Of a stretch of DNA of 64,000 nucleotides, positions 17,045 through 26,804 are shown piece by piece. The notes under the pieces are model-generated. The model ran no database searches, was not told the origin of the DNA, and was given only the letters and a program-made list of their open reading frames with translations. Position 1 is the stretch's first letter. Each line of letters begins with the position of its first letter. The stretch covers positions 50,835 to 114,834 of the forward strand of contig JAMPIM010000001.1 of assembly GCA_023662705.1 (NCBI GenBank), read 5' to 3'. Source of the stretch: Candidatus Gastranaerophilales bacterium (GTDB lineage: Bacteria > Cyanobacteriota > Vampirovibrionia > Gastranaerophilales > Gastranaerophilaceae). Both the position numbers and the translations under genes were made by a program.

Positions 17045-17677
17045 TTATAAACCTAAATCCGGTGTTCCTGCTTCAGCTGCTGGAGCGGCTTCCTCTTCTT
17101 GAGGTGCTGTGTGAGCATATAATCTTAAGCTCATATTTGTTACAAGAACAGTTTTATCTTTTTCGTAAGGTTTAATATCCATTTCGTTGATTTTAATGTA
17201 ATAAGGATATTGATAAATATCTTGAACCAGTTTTCCAAGGTTAACATAATTAGAAACCAATTCCATATCGACATCACAAACGAAATAAACATCTTTACCG
17301 AATTCTACGAATTTATCTGATGCAGGGTTGTATGAATAATCAATTGATTTAATCTTAACTGAGTTTGAATGAATCATTTCAATCAAATCATTATAAAGAG
17401 TAAAGAATAAAGTATCGTTACCCAAATCAGATTCAACAGGTGAATAAATTTTCTTTTGTGAACCCGCAATTGAATCTTTAAGCTGTTTCAATTTATTGAT
17501 TACGCGGGTTCTTTCAGCCTGTTTGCCCTCTAACTCTTGTTTTTTCTGTTGAAGACTGGCTTCTGAACTTGTGCGTTCTGTAATCTGAGGTGTTATTAAA
17601 TAGTAAGCACCCAGCACACAAGCTAACGCTACTGCGCCAAAAATCATTACACCATAATATTTTTTATACTTTTCCAT
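17045..17677 (-). CDS. PilO-like type IV pilus alignment protein
   Basis: A 210-residue bitopic inner-membrane protein in the PilO layout. A short cytoplasmic N-terminus and one membrane segment (residues 9-28, GVMIFGAVALACVLGAYYLI) are followed by a coiled coil (about 35-75). A periplasmic ferredoxin-like domain comes next (DLIEMIHSNSVKIKSIDY ... DMELVSNYVNLGKLVQDIYQYP), then an acidic Ala/Glu tail ending GTPDLGL. It lies 20 nt downstream of the PilM-PilN fusion, in the standard pilM-N-O order. It should couple the pilus motor to the secretin. PilP, PilQ, motor and pilin genes are not in the window. Confidence 0.8.
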   Translation of the reverse strand: MEKYKKYYGVMIFGAVALACVLGAYYLITPQITERTSSEASLQQKKQELEGKQAERTRVINKLKQLKDSIAGSQKKIYSPVESDLGNDTLFFTLYNDLIEMIHSNSVKIKSIDYSYNPASDKFVEFGKDVYFVCDVDMELVSNYVNLGKLVQDIYQYPYYIKINEMDIKPYEKDKTVLVTNMSLRLYAHTAPQEEEAAPAAEAGTPDLGL

Positions 17678-17697
17678 TTAACATTGTCCTTTTTGTG

Positions 17698-19350
17698 TTA
17701 TTCACCCAAATCGATATTAGGAAGTTCTCCTGAACCATTGCTGTTTTGATCTGATTTAGCAGGTTTGCTAACAGCTGCTTCCGGTGCATCTGAAATTCTG
17801 AATTCGTAGAAGTCAGCATTCATAGATGTGATGATAGAATCTGTATCAAAACTTTCATCTTCTGCTAATTCTACTAATTTAGATTTTGATGCCAAGCCCA
17901 ATTTTTGTAATTTGATTTCAGAAGTAGGGTTGTAATCCTTAATATTTCTAAAGAAGCTGTAAACGCTTTCTAAGTTATCAGCCTGACCTTCTATTGTAAT
18001 CTTATCGCCTAACTGTAAGTGAGTAAGCCATAATTTTTTCGGAATTTCTGTACCAACAATTGTGTAATATGTGTAAACATTTTTGTTATGTTGTAAACCG
18101 ATTCTAACTTCATCACCTTCATCAAACATATCAGCAGATACGTTTTTATTTTCATCTAAGAATCTCTGAATGCTCGCAATATCTGCATCCATACGTGAAA
18201 TTTCATTGTTATTATTAGCAATCATTGTTTTTAATGGAACTAAAACCGCTACAATAATTACAGCTGCAATAATAGCAAATACTGCTGATGCAACGAGCAT
18301 ATTTTCGATAGTTAATAAGATGCCCGGGCCGATGTTTAATTTTAACGGCTGCTCATTTTCCCAAATTTCACCCAATGAAGAATTGAATAAATTGATAGGA
18401 GCAACAGAATATTCACCAAATTCTCTGTTAATAGCAGCACCGATGATATCCAATGAAATCGTTTTAGCAACTTGTTCTGTAATACCTGGAGCTGTTTCTA
18501 AGTAAGGCGCTTCTGCAAAGATATTATCATTATGGTGAATGATTTGTCCGTTATATGTTAATTTTCCTGCAAGTACTTCTGCGTTGATTGCATTGGTTCT
18601 TGAAAGAACATATAGACGTTTAGACGGTACATTTTTCAATATTGGAGTAACAGCTGAAATAACTGTTCCATAGTTTTCTGCATCGCCTAAAACTTCACCG
18701 ATAGCGATTTTTTCTTCAAAACTGTCTGCATAAGATTTACCCAGCATTGGGAGTATTCTGCAAGAATTATTATCTACAATCAGTAGTACCCAGTTTGAAT
18801 CTGCTGCTACATCTACTCTGTCATTATATATTAATGCGTTTAATACAGAGTTAACTGATGTATCAATACCAACAAGCGTATAGCCCAATGATTTAATTTG
18901 CATTGCAATTTCAATCAAAGTAACTTTTTGCGCTGCAGTATATGCAATTTTATTATTTTGGATTGTAGAAATCGGTAATCTTACTGCACTGATAGCAGCT
19001 TCATTATTTTGAAATACCGGATAATTACCCAATGTTTCTTCAATCTGCATTTCAACCATATTGGCTTCCATTGCAGCAGAGAAATCTTCTACTTTAAATA
19101 GAATTGTAGGTAGATTCAATACAATTTCAGAACCTTTTGGTATATCAAGCTCCATTAGCAAATCAGCTAATGTTTCTTTGAAAAGGTCTAAATCAGCAAT
19201 CTCTTTTCTGAGATTGTCATAACCTAACTGTTTAGTACCATATTTAAGTACTGTCTTGGTTGCGAAGTCAATTTGCGCAACCTCTAATCCTAGCTCGGGA
19301 TTAACGGACACCCCGACTACTATATTTTTCTTTAATAGATTAAATGCCAT
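17698..19350 (-). CDS. PilM-PilN fusion protein of a type IV pilus/competence machine
   Basis: A 550-residue protein that appears to join PilM and PilN. Residues 1-310 resemble the actin-like PilM: IVVGVSVNPELGLEVAQI, VLNLPTILFKVEDF, EMQIEETLGNYPVF and an AAQKVTLIEIAMQIKSLGY block. Then APINLFNSSLGE (near 315) matches the INLxN peptide with which PilN normally docks into PilM. One membrane segment follows (about 343-368), then a coiled stretch. The periplasmic PilN domain carries IPKKLWLTHLQLGDKITIEGQ near 435. The tail is polar, ending LPNIDLGE. AGGAAG precedes the ATG by 8 nt. It is divergent from nadA; pilO follows. Confidence 0.8.
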   Translation of the reverse strand: MAFNLLKKNIVVGVSVNPELGLEVAQIDFATKTVLKYGTKQLGYDNLRKEIADLDLFKETLADLLMELDIPKGSEIVLNLPTILFKVEDFSAAMEANMVEMQIEETLGNYPVFQNNEAAISAVRLPISTIQNNKIAYTAAQKVTLIEIAMQIKSLGYTLVGIDTSVNSVLNALIYNDRVDVAADSNWVLLIVDNNSCRILPMLGKSYADSFEEKIAIGEVLGDAENYGTVISAVTPILKNVPSKRLYVLSRTNAINAEVLAGKLTYNGQIIHHNDNIFAEAPYLETAPGITEQVAKTISLDIIGAAINREFGEYSVAPINLFNSSLGEIWENEQPLKLNIGPGILLTIENMLVASAVFAIIAAVIIVAVLVPLKTMIANNNNEISRMDADIASIQRFLDENKNVSADMFDEGDEVRIGLQHNKNVYTYYTIVGTEIPKKLWLTHLQLGDKITIEGQADNLESVYSFFRNIKDYNPTSEIKLQKLGLASKSKLVELAEDESFDTDSIITSMNADFYEFRISDAPEAAVSKPAKSDQNSNGSGELPNIDLGE

Positions 19351-19415
19351 GCTTATTTCTTCCTATTTTTTTTTATTGTACAATAAAATTCAAAATTTGT
19401 ACACAGGTATTATAA

Positions 19416-20324
19416 ATGAAAAATATTATTGAGAGAATTAAGAGATTAAAACAGGAAAAACAGGCTGTAATACTGGCACACAGCTATCAGAACATAGAAA
19501 TTGATGAGGTTGCGGATTTTGTCGGGGATTCGCTTTATTTAAGCCGAAAAGCGCAGGAAACAGATGCCAAAATTATTGTCTTTGCTGGGGTTTATTTTAT
19601 GGCTCAAACCGCAAAAACAATATCGCCCGATAAAAAGGTCCTCTTGCCAAATATCAATGCAGGGTGCTTGATGGCGGACATGATTGACCTACACCAAATG
19701 GAGGATTTTAAAAAACAGCATCCTAATATCCCTGTTGTATGTTATATAAATTCTACAGCAGAGGTTAAATCTAAGTGTGATATTTGTTGTACAAGTTCAA
19801 ATGCACTTAAGATTGTGGAAAGTCTTAATGCTCCTAAAGTACTTTTTGTTCCGGATGCAAATCTTGGCAAATGGGTAGAGTCAAAACTCGATGGTGTCGA
19901 AGTTATAACCTATCAAGGACACTGCCCTATACATAATAATGTAACTGTTGATGATATTCTTAATGCACGTAAAAATCATCCTGATACGAAAATTCTTATT
20001 CACCCTGAATGCAAACCGGAAGTAAGCGCATTAGGAGATTATGTCGGAAGCACAAGTGGTATTATTAATTATGTAAAAAACAGTAATGAAGATAAATTTA
20101 TTATTGTAACCGAAAAAGGTGTTGTAGATAGACTTAGAAGAGATTATCCTAACAAGGAATTTATTTTAATATCAGATAACATGTTGTGTGAGAGTATGAA
20201 ACTCACTACCTTAGAAGAAATTTTATATTCTTTAGAAAACGAGACAAACGAAATAACTCTGGATGAGGATGTTCGTCTTGCAAGTGCTGAGTGTATAGAA
20301 AGAATGTTAGAGGTGTCTGTATAA
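19416..20324 (+). CDS. nadA: quinolinate synthase NadA (copy 1)
   Basis: Iron-sulfur enzyme condensing iminoaspartate with dihydroxyacetone phosphate to quinolinate for NAD synthesis. Motifs: AHSYQ near residue 21, GDSLYLS near 43, the three expected [4Fe-4S] Cys in AGCLMADM, HPECKPE and NMLCESM, and YINSTAE with CTSSNA for substrate binding. The 302 residues are normal length. A second, clearly homologous copy is at 62428-63327. It starts an operon: the stop overlaps the rlmB start by 1 nt. nadB and nadC are not in this window. Confidence 0.95.
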   Translation: MKNIIERIKRLKQEKQAVILAHSYQNIEIDEVADFVGDSLYLSRKAQETDAKIIVFAGVYFMAQTAKTISPDKKVLLPNINAGCLMADMIDLHQMEDFKKQHPNIPVVCYINSTAEVKSKCDICCTSSNALKIVESLNAPKVLFVPDANLGKWVESKLDGVEVITYQGHCPIHNNVTVDDILNARKNHPDTKILIHPECKPEVSALGDYVGSTSGIINYVKNSNEDKFIIVTEKGVVDRLRRDYPNKEFILISDNMLCESMKLTTLEEILYSLENETNEITLDEDVRLASAECIERMLEVSV

Positions 20325-21085
20325 TGGAAGAAACTTTTATTTATGGTAAAAATGCTGTTATAGAGGCGCTTGAGAGCGGTAATCGCGAATTTAACAGAAT
20401 CCTTATTTCTAATACCTCACGTTCGGATGAAAAAATCGAAAAAATTAAAGATTTGGCTAAACGTAACGGTGTCGTTTTCCAATTTGTAGGAAAAGAAAAA
20501 CTTAACCAAATTGCACAAGAAGCCCGCCATCAGGGTGTTATTGCACAAATTGCTCCTGTTAAATATATGGATTTGGATGAATTTATAGAAAAGAATTCTA
20601 ACAAATTGGCATCTGTGATTATATTGGACGGAGTGGAAGATTCTCACAATCTTGGTGCAATAATCCGTTCTGCTGTTTGTGCAGGAGTTGATGGTATAAT
20701 TTTACCTTCAAGGAGAGGTGTTCTGGTTAATTCAACTGTGGAAAAAACCAGTGCAGGTGCGGTGAATCACATTTCTATTATAAAAGTAAATAGTATTGTT
20801 GGTGCTGTACAGAAACTAAAAGAAAACAACTACTGGGTAATTGCGTCAGATCATCATGCTGATGATAATTATTTTGATGTTGATTACACAGATATGAATT
20901 TTGCGCTTATAATGGGAGCAGAGCATGCAGGAATTTCAAAATCATTATTGAAGCTTGCTGATTTTAAAGTTAAAATACCTATGTTAACGAATTTTAATTC
21001 TTTAAATGTATCAAACGCTGCTGCTATAATATTGTTTGAAAGCGTTAAACAGAGGAGCTGTAAAAATGGTAAAACAAAAAGATAA
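20324..21085 (+). CDS. rlmB: 23S rRNA guanosine-2'-O-methyltransferase family protein (RlmB/TrmH, SPOUT)
   Basis: SPOUT-class RNA 2'-O-ribose methyltransferase. The N-terminal substrate-binding domain (residues 1-80, [13 protein letters not shown]) is followed by the trefoil-knot domain with motif 1 [17 protein letters not shown], motif 2 [10 protein letters not shown] and motif 3 [18 protein letters not shown]. The 253-residue length and layout match RlmB (23S Gm2251), although related enzymes with other targets exist. I use the ATG at 20324, which overlaps the nadA stop (TAATG) and has AGAGG about 10 nt upstream. The last 20 nt overlap the sigma factor gene. Confidence 0.9.
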   Translation: MEETFIYGKNAVIEALESGNREFNRILISNTSRSDEKIEKIKDLAKRNGVVFQFVGKEKLNQIAQEARHQGVIAQIAPVKYMDLDEFIEKNSNKLASVIILDGVEDSHNLGAIIRSAVCAGVDGIILPSRRGVLVNSTVEKTSAGAVNHISIIKVNSIVGAVQKLKENNYWVIASDHHADDNYFDVDYTDMNFALIMGAEHAGISKSLLKLADFKVKIPMLTNFNSLNVSNAAAIILFESVKQRSCKNGKTKR

Positions 21086-22070
21086 ACTGAATATAATGGT
21101 TGACGATATTTCGGATGAAGGAGTCGATTTTCATAATATTGAGCCTGTTGAAGATTTAGACGATGAAGAAAATATTTCTATCGAAGAACCTAAGACTCAG
21201 GAAAGTTTAAATTCTGTAAATTCCGATGATTCTGTAAGAATTTATTTGCAGCAAATTGGTAAGATTCCGCTTCTTTCAGCAGAAGAAGAACTTGAAGTTG
21301 CTAAAAAAATCTATGACACTCAGAGCGAATTTGCAAGAAAAGTCTTGATTAATGCAAACTTAAGACTTGTTGTAAGTATTGCAAAGAAATATATAGGACG
21401 CGGATTATCTTTTCTTGATTTGATTCAGGAAGGTAATTTGGGTTTAATCAAAGCGACTGAAAAATTTGATTATACGAAAGGGTATAAGTTTTCGACTTAT
21501 GCTACTTGGTGGGTTCAGCAGTCTATTACAAGAGCTATTGCTGATAAAGCAAGAATTATCAGACTTCCAATTCACTTGATTGAATCTATTAATAAGATTA
21601 AAAAAGCAACTGTTGATTTGACTACAGAACTCGGAAGAATTCCTAATAAACAGGAAATTGCAGATAAAATGGGCATTCCTGTTTCAAAATTGACGTCTAT
21701 TATTAAATCAACTCAGTCTACTATCAGTATTGATACACCTACCGGTCAGAAAGATGATTCAAACAAAATTATTGATTATATTGTGGATGAATCTACTCTT
21801 GCACCTGAATCATTAGTATCACAGGAAAGCTTATTGGATGATATTAAAACAATGTTAGACCAGTTGAGTCCGAAAGAGCGTGATGTGCTCATCTTGAGAT
21901 TCGGTCTAAATAATAACGGAAACAAAAAAACACTTGATGAAATCGGCACAATTTACGGAGTTTCGCGTGAAAGAATTCGTCAGATTGAAAACAGAGCGAT
22001 TTCTAAGTTGAAAAAATTATGTAAAAATAAGAATTTGACTTCGGGATTAAAAAATTATTTCGGAGAATAG
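21066..22070 (+). CDS. sigma-70 family RNA polymerase sigma factor (group 1/2)
   Basis: Housekeeping-type sigma factor of 334 residues. Region 1.2 ([17 protein letters not shown]) is near residue 55. Region 2 includes [47 protein letters not shown] and ARIIRLPIH. Region 3 begins with E-L-G-R-I-P. Region 4 carries [15 protein letters not shown] and [17 protein letters not shown]. Region 1.1 is replaced by a short acidic N-terminus, as in group 2 or small group 1 factors. The start at 21066 has GAGGAG upstream, inside rlmB. It probably recognises the TTGACA/TATAAT promoters seen throughout the window. Confidence 0.93.
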   Translation: MVKQKDKLNIMVDDISDEGVDFHNIEPVEDLDDEENISIEEPKTQESLNSVNSDDSVRIYLQQIGKIPLLSAEEELEVAKKIYDTQSEFARKVLINANLRLVVSIAKKYIGRGLSFLDLIQEGNLGLIKATEKFDYTKGYKFSTYATWWVQQSITRAIADKARIIRLPIHLIESINKIKKATVDLTTELGRIPNKQEIADKMGIPVSKLTSIIKSTQSTISIDTPTGQKDDSNKIIDYIVDESTLAPESLVSQESLLDDIKTMLDQLSPKERDVLILRFGLNNNGNKKTLDEIGTIYGVSRERIRQIENRAISKLKKLCKNKNLTSGLKNYFGE

Positions 22071-22079
22071 GATAATATA

Positions 22080-23840
22080 ATGGCAGATTTAGATAGAATT
22101 ACGGAACTGGTTGGAAATAAAGAGTTTGAAGAAGCAAAACCTTTGATAGAAGAGGCATTAAAAGAACTGCCTGAAAATATTGAATTGTTAAAATTGGCAG
22201 GTTTAACTGATGTTAATCTTCAATTGTGGTTCACTGCAAGAGGTCATTTTGAAACGGTTGTCAAATTTGAGCCTGAAGATGCGACTTCGTGGTTTTATCT
22301 TGCAAGCTGTTATGACAAACTTGCTGATCTTACTTCTGCTAAAAATGCTTATATTAAAGTGATTGAACTCCGCAATGAATACATGGAAGCTTATCAGAGC
22401 CTCTGTATAATTCTTTTGAAAACCAACGAGCCTTTAGAAGCGGTAAAATATGCTCAAATGGCTTCTGAATTGGATAAAGAAAACTATATATATGACTTCA
22501 TCATCGGTACAGCATATATGAAAAACAGAGATTTTAAAGAAGCACAAGCGCCTCTTGAGCGTGCATTGGAAAAATCTCCTGAAAACCTCGGAAATCTTAA
22601 CAGTTTAGGTACTTGCTATATGGCTCTTGGTAAAAGCGAAGAAGCGATTACAACATATAAAAAAGCACTTGAACTAAATCCGAAAAGTGTTATGGCGTAT
22701 TTTAATATCGGTTCGGCTTATCAAATTCAACAGAATCATGAAATGGCTTGCGAATATTTGCAAAAAGCTATAGATTTGGAAGAAGACGAAGGATTTATTA
22801 CAGCTCTTGCTATGTCAGAAGTTAAACTCGGACGCTATGAAAGTGCTTTAAAACATTATAAACAGCTCGCTTTGATGTGTCCCGGGAAAGAAAATTTCAA
22901 ATACAATATTGTAACCTGCTATGAAGCTCTCGGAGAGTTTCAGACAGCAATTAAAATGCTGGAAGAAATGGTTTATGTTAACCCTAAATTTATCCTTCCT
23001 GCACAAAAACTTGCAAGTTTGTATATTAAAACAAATCAGCTTGATAAAGCTAAAAAGATTTATGATGATATTCTTTTGAAAAATAAAGTTTCAGCAGAAA
23101 TTCTTCATCAGTATGCAATTCTTTCATCAAGTCTTTGCGATACAGATACTGCTGAAAAAATGCTTAAAAAAGTTATTCGTATGAATCCTGAACTTGCGAA
23201 AGCTCACAAGGATTTGGGTATAATTTATTTGAACAAGCGTTTATTTGATTATGCAAGAGATGAGTTTGAAACAGCAATGAAGCTTGCTCCGAATGATTTT
23301 GAAATTCTTTTTGAATACGGAAATTTCTTGTATTCAATATCTGAAAACCTTGAAGCGGAAAGATATTACGCGGAAGCTCTTGAAGTTGAGCCTAAAAATG
23401 TTCTTGCGCTTACTTTCATGGCATTAAACAAACTTATTTTGAACCAGATAGATTCAGCTCATGATTACATTATGAAAGCGTTGAAGATTCAGCCTCATCA
23501 TGAGTATGTTCAGTTCTGTGCAGGAAGAATTTTGTTTGCAAAACACGAATACGAGGATGCAAAAAGATACTTGGTCAGGGCAGTTGAGCAGAATCCTGAT
23601 ATCGAAACCCAAAATACACTTGCGCTTACGTATTTTGAACTTGGCGAGTATCAGAGCGCTTTGAATGTGTTTAAAAATATTTATGCAAAAAGTCCTAAGA
23701 GTGTATCTTTACTTATGCAGATTGCAAAATGTTATGAAGCGCTCAAAGATAACGACAGTGCTTTAGAATATCTTGATAAAGTAGTTGAAATCTTCCCTGA
23801 AAACGAAGATGCTCATGAGATGATAAGGCGTTTGTCTTAA
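22080..23840 (+). CDS. large tetratricopeptide-repeat (TPR) protein
   Basis: A 586-residue protein made almost entirely of about 15-16 TPR units of 34 residues (for example LGTCYMALGKSEEAITTYKK near residue 180 and LAKAHKDLGIIYLNKRLFDY near 375). There is no signal peptide or membrane segment, so it is likely a cytoplasmic scaffold. It follows the sigma factor by 9 nt and precedes rseP by 19 nt, in the same operon. A partner cannot be named from sequence; the context suggests envelope or stress regulation. Confidence 0.85.
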   Translation: MADLDRITELVGNKEFEEAKPLIEEALKELPENIELLKLAGLTDVNLQLWFTARGHFETVVKFEPEDATSWFYLASCYDKLADLTSAKNAYIKVIELRNEYMEAYQSLCIILLKTNEPLEAVKYAQMASELDKENYIYDFIIGTAYMKNRDFKEAQAPLERALEKSPENLGNLNSLGTCYMALGKSEEAITTYKKALELNPKSVMAYFNIGSAYQIQQNHEMACEYLQKAIDLEEDEGFITALAMSEVKLGRYESALKHYKQLALMCPGKENFKYNIVTCYEALGEFQTAIKMLEEMVYVNPKFILPAQKLASLYIKTNQLDKAKKIYDDILLKNKVSAEILHQYAILSSSLCDTDTAEKMLKKVIRMNPELAKAHKDLGIIYLNKRLFDYARDEFETAMKLAPNDFEILFEYGNFLYSISENLEAERYYAEALEVEPKNVLALTFMALNKLILNQIDSAHDYIMKALKIQPHHEYVQFCAGRILFAKHEYEDAKRYLVRAVEQNPDIETQNTLALTYFELGEYQSALNVFKNIYAKSPKSVSLLMQIAKCYEALKDNDSALEYLDKVVEIFPENEDAHEMIRRLS

Positions 23841-23859
23841 TAATTAGAGGAGATTTTTT

Positions 23860-25221
23860 ATGTCGATTTTTATAATGATACTTTTATTGGGTTTATTAAT
23901 TTTTGTACACGAAGCAGGTCATTTCTTTGCTGCACGTGCATTTGGGATAAAAGTAGAAAGATTCGGCTTCGGTCTTCCTTTTGGGCCAACGATTTTCAAA
24001 AAACAATGCGGTGATATAGAAGTTGTGGTTCATGCATTTTTGCTGGGCGGCTATGTTTCGTTCCCTGATGACGATAAGGACTGTGATTTGCCTGCGGATT
24101 CAGAGGACAGATTTGCTAATAAACCGCTCTGGCAGCGAGCGATTGTTGTTTCGGCAGGGGTAATCGCAAATGTGCTTTGTGCTTTCTTGCTTGTTTTGTT
24201 CGTGGCTGCTTATTCAAAACACCTTCCGTCAGGTAATTACGAAATTTATGCGGGAGAAATCAGCGCACCTAAAGGCGCTAGTATTTGGGATTCAGGAATC
24301 AAAACAGGCGATAGAATCCTGAACGCTAACGGTACGGATGTTAATAATGCTTATACGTTTGTGACTATTGTTAAAAACAGTGCTAAGAATAACGGAATCG
24401 TTTCATTAGAAACTATTGATAAAAACTATGATTTATTAAAAGGTTTGAATCCGGGCTTAGAAAAAGATGAAATTATTCCTGAAGAATTATCTGTAAGATT
24501 ACCGGAAGGACCTGTTGCTGACATTATTTCAATGGATAAATATGCAGCTAAGGGAGCTAAATATTTTAAGAAAAACGGTATTAAAATCGATGATAATATA
24601 CAATCTCTTAAAAAAGAAATTGGAAACAAAACGGTTTATATTTCAAACGGAAAATATTCTTTGTATGACTTGGCAAAAGCAATTTCAGATGGGAATCATC
24701 CGATAAATATTATTGTTGCTCGTGACGGACAAGAGGTTAAGCTGAATCCGATTTATCCTGATGAAAAAGGTTTGATTGGTTTGGGGCTGGCTTCTAAGCA
24801 AACTCTTGTAGATACAAAAACCCCTGTGGCTATGATTAAAGAAAGTAATCATTATTTGTGGGATAACACTGCAACAATGGTTTACTCATTGGGTCAGTTG
24901 TTTACAGGTAATATTCCGATGAAAGATTTGCACGGTGTTGTTGCGATTACTAAAATCGGCGGTGATATGATTGATAAAGCAGGAAAATCTTCAGGGATTT
25001 TGCTTGCAGCACTTATTTCCATGAACCTTGCGATTCTTAATATTTTACCTATTCCTGCACTTGATGGCGGGCATTTGATGTTTATGCTTGCAGAAAAAAT
25101 TATGGGTAAACCGCTTGATGAAAAAATTATTGAGAAAATCTCTTCTGTATTTTTCTCTTTACTGATTCTATTGATGATATTCGTTATATTTAATGACATA
25201 ATCTTGTTAATATCTAAATAG
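23860..25221 (+). CDS. rseP: site-2 intramembrane zinc protease RseP family
   Basis: M50 intramembrane metalloprotease that cleaves membrane-anchored anti-sigma factors or leftover signal peptides. HEAGH near residues 17-21 and LNILPIPALDGGHL near 390 provide the zinc ligands (HExxH plus Asp). A PDZ-like region (APKGASIWDSGIKTGDRILNANG) follows the second membrane segment; a second PDZ-like part precedes the LDG helix. Four membrane segments, 453 residues. GAGGAG precedes the ATG. Sharing an operon with a sigma factor is suggestive of regulated proteolysis, but that factor is of the primary type, not an ECF. Confidence 0.93.
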   Translation: MSIFIMILLLGLLIFVHEAGHFFAARAFGIKVERFGFGLPFGPTIFKKQCGDIEVVVHAFLLGGYVSFPDDDKDCDLPADSEDRFANKPLWQRAIVVSAGVIANVLCAFLLVLFVAAYSKHLPSGNYEIYAGEISAPKGASIWDSGIKTGDRILNANGTDVNNAYTFVTIVKNSAKNNGIVSLETIDKNYDLLKGLNPGLEKDEIIPEELSVRLPEGPVADIISMDKYAAKGAKYFKKNGIKIDDNIQSLKKEIGNKTVYISNGKYSLYDLAKAISDGNHPINIIVARDGQEVKLNPIYPDEKGLIGLGLASKQTLVDTKTPVAMIKESNHYLWDNTATMVYSLGQLFTGNIPMKDLHGVVAITKIGGDMIDKAGKSSGILLAALISMNLAILNILPIPALDGGHLMFMLAEKIMGKPLDEKIIEKISSVFFSLLILLMIFVIFNDIILLISK

Positions 25222-25233
25222 ATAACTGTCTAA

Positions 25234-25262
25234 TTGAGATTATTGATAAAACTTTTCATAAT
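25234..25262 (+). promoter_or_regulatory. promoter of the disulfide-reductase-like gene, leaderless
   Basis: TTGAGA (25234-25239), 17-bp spacer and CATAAT (25257-25262), then 6 nt and the ATG at 25269. No ribosome binding site is present. Confidence 0.65.
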
Positions 25263-25268
25263 CTGGTT

Positions 25269-26618
25269 ATGAAAATAGTTATTATAGGCGGTGTTGCAGC
25301 GGGTGCTAAGGCTGCGGCAAAAGCAAAAAGAATGCTTCCTGATTCGGAAGTTCATATTTATACACAAGATACTCACGTTTCATATTCAGCTTGCGGTCTT
25401 CCTTATTATATTGAAGGAAACTTTCAGGATTGGCAGAAACTCATTGTGCGCTCAGCCGAAGAGTTTGAAAAAAGCGGAATAAATATTCATTTGCAAAACA
25501 GGGTTACAAAAATTCTGCCTGTTGATAAAAAGGTAATGGTAAGAAACCTCAAAACGGATGAAACAAGTTTTGTAACGTATGACAAACTTGTTATTGCAAC
25601 GGGGGCTGCTCCTGATATGTCAGCTTTTCCGGAGATTAAGCTGAAAAATATTTATAATCTTAGAACTTTGGAAGATGGTGTTGCTATCCGCGAGACAATG
25701 GAAAAAGTTCAGAATATTACAATAATCGGCGGCGGGTACATCAGTATTGAGCTTTTAGAGGCTTTTGTTCGTAACGGTAAAAATGTTACACTGGTGGAAC
25801 GAGCTCCATTTATTCTTTCTGTGTTTGACGAGGACATTTCTACTCTGATTCAGGACTATATTATTGAAAATTCTGACGGCAGAGTTAAACTCATTACGGA
25901 TGATGTTGTGAGTGAATTTCTCGGGGAAGATGAAGTTAAAGGTGCATTAACGCTTAAAGGTTCAGGATTTGAGACTGAAATGGTAGTTATTTCGGCAGGT
26001 GTAAGACCTGTTGTTGATATAGCTCAGGATGCGGGCATAACACTTGGTATAACAGGAGCAATCAAGGTTAACAGCAGGATGCAGACGAATATTCCTGATA
26101 TTTATGCCTGCGGTGATTGTACAGAGAAAGTGAATGTAATATCGAATACTCCAATGTGGATTCCGCTCGGTTCAACTGCTAATAAAGAGGGGCGTGTTGC
26201 CGCAGTAAACCTTTGCGGAGGAAGTGAAGATTTTGAAGGTGTTCTGGGTTCGGCGGTTACAAGATATTTGGATTTGAATATCTCGATGAGCGGATTATCC
26301 GAAAAACTTGCACAAAAATTGGGCTATGATACGGTTTCAGTTGTTGTAACTAAGAGGGATAAAGCGGGTTATATGCCTGAGGTGGAAAATATTACGCTTA
26401 AACTTGTTGCTGACAGACGTTCGCACAGAATGCTCGGGATTCAGGCAATAGGCTGCGGCGATGCTGATAAGAAGGTTAATACCCTTTCTGTCGGTCTTGC
26501 AGAAAGAATTACCGTTGAAGGTTTGCTTGATGTTGATTTGACTTATTCTCCGCCGTTTTCAACCAGTGTGGATATTTTACATTCGGCAGCAAGAATTTTG
26601 AAGTCAAAGTTGAATTAA
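25269..26618 (+). CDS. FAD/NAD(P) pyridine nucleotide-disulfide oxidoreductase (CoA-disulfide reductase/NADH oxidase type)
   Basis: Flavoprotein of the single-cysteine group. FAD motif GGVAAGAKAAAKAKR is at residues 8-22. The redox Cys lies in YSACGLPYY (near 43-51), as in CoA-disulfide reductase, NADH oxidase and NADH peroxidase. The NAD motif IGGGYISIELLEA is near 152. IYACGDC near 277 binds FAD, and the C-terminal dimerisation domain is complete (449 residues). These related activities cannot be separated by motif. The gene is monocistronic and followed by a terminator. Confidence 0.88.
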   Translation: MKIVIIGGVAAGAKAAAKAKRMLPDSEVHIYTQDTHVSYSACGLPYYIEGNFQDWQKLIVRSAEEFEKSGINIHLQNRVTKILPVDKKVMVRNLKTDETSFVTYDKLVIATGAAPDMSAFPEIKLKNIYNLRTLEDGVAIRETMEKVQNITIIGGGYISIELLEAFVRNGKNVTLVERAPFILSVFDEDISTLIQDYIIENSDGRVKLITDDVVSEFLGEDEVKGALTLKGSGFETEMVVISAGVRPVVDIAQDAGITLGITGAIKVNSRMQTNIPDIYACGDCTEKVNVISNTPMWIPLGSTANKEGRVAAVNLCGGSEDFEGVLGSAVTRYLDLNISMSGLSEKLAQKLGYDTVSVVVTKRDKAGYMPEVENITLKLVADRRSHRMLGIQAIGCGDADKKVNTLSVGLAERITVEGLLDVDLTYSPPFSTSVDILHSAARILKSKLN

Positions 26619-26680
26619 GCAACCCACTCGTAACAGATTGTAGTCTTACTCTGGACTCGTCCGACCCTTGTTATAAAATA

Positions 26681-26711
26681 AAAAAGGCTCATTGATGTTG
26701 AGCCGTTTTTT
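26681..26711 (+). terminator. terminator of the disulfide-reductase-like gene
   Basis: AAAAAGGCTCA and TGAGCC arms with a 7-nt loop, followed by GTTTTTT. It lies about 60 nt after the stop codon. Confidence 0.75.
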
Positions 26712-26752
26712 ATCCTAATTTTCCCTATTTTCCTTTTTCCGCTTGTGAGTAG

Positions 26753-26776
26753 ATATAATATCGTTCGATATTATAT
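26753..26776. repeat. perfect 11-bp palindrome, candidate RHH operator or 3' hairpin
   Basis: ATATAATATCG and CGATATTATAT arms are separated by TT, 29 nt beyond the RHH gene stop. No T tract follows on either strand, so it is not a standard terminator. The core ATAATATC recurs upstream of the same gene (27036-27043). Confidence 0.5.
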
Positions 26777-26804
26777 TACCTTATCCAATTTTATTTGCAA
26801 CACG

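Noticed and set aside
26619..26680. tRNA-like or small RNA in the GC-richer stretch after the disulfide-reductase gene
   Set aside because: No cloverleaf or convincing promoter could be built; it reads as 3' untranslated sequence before the terminator.
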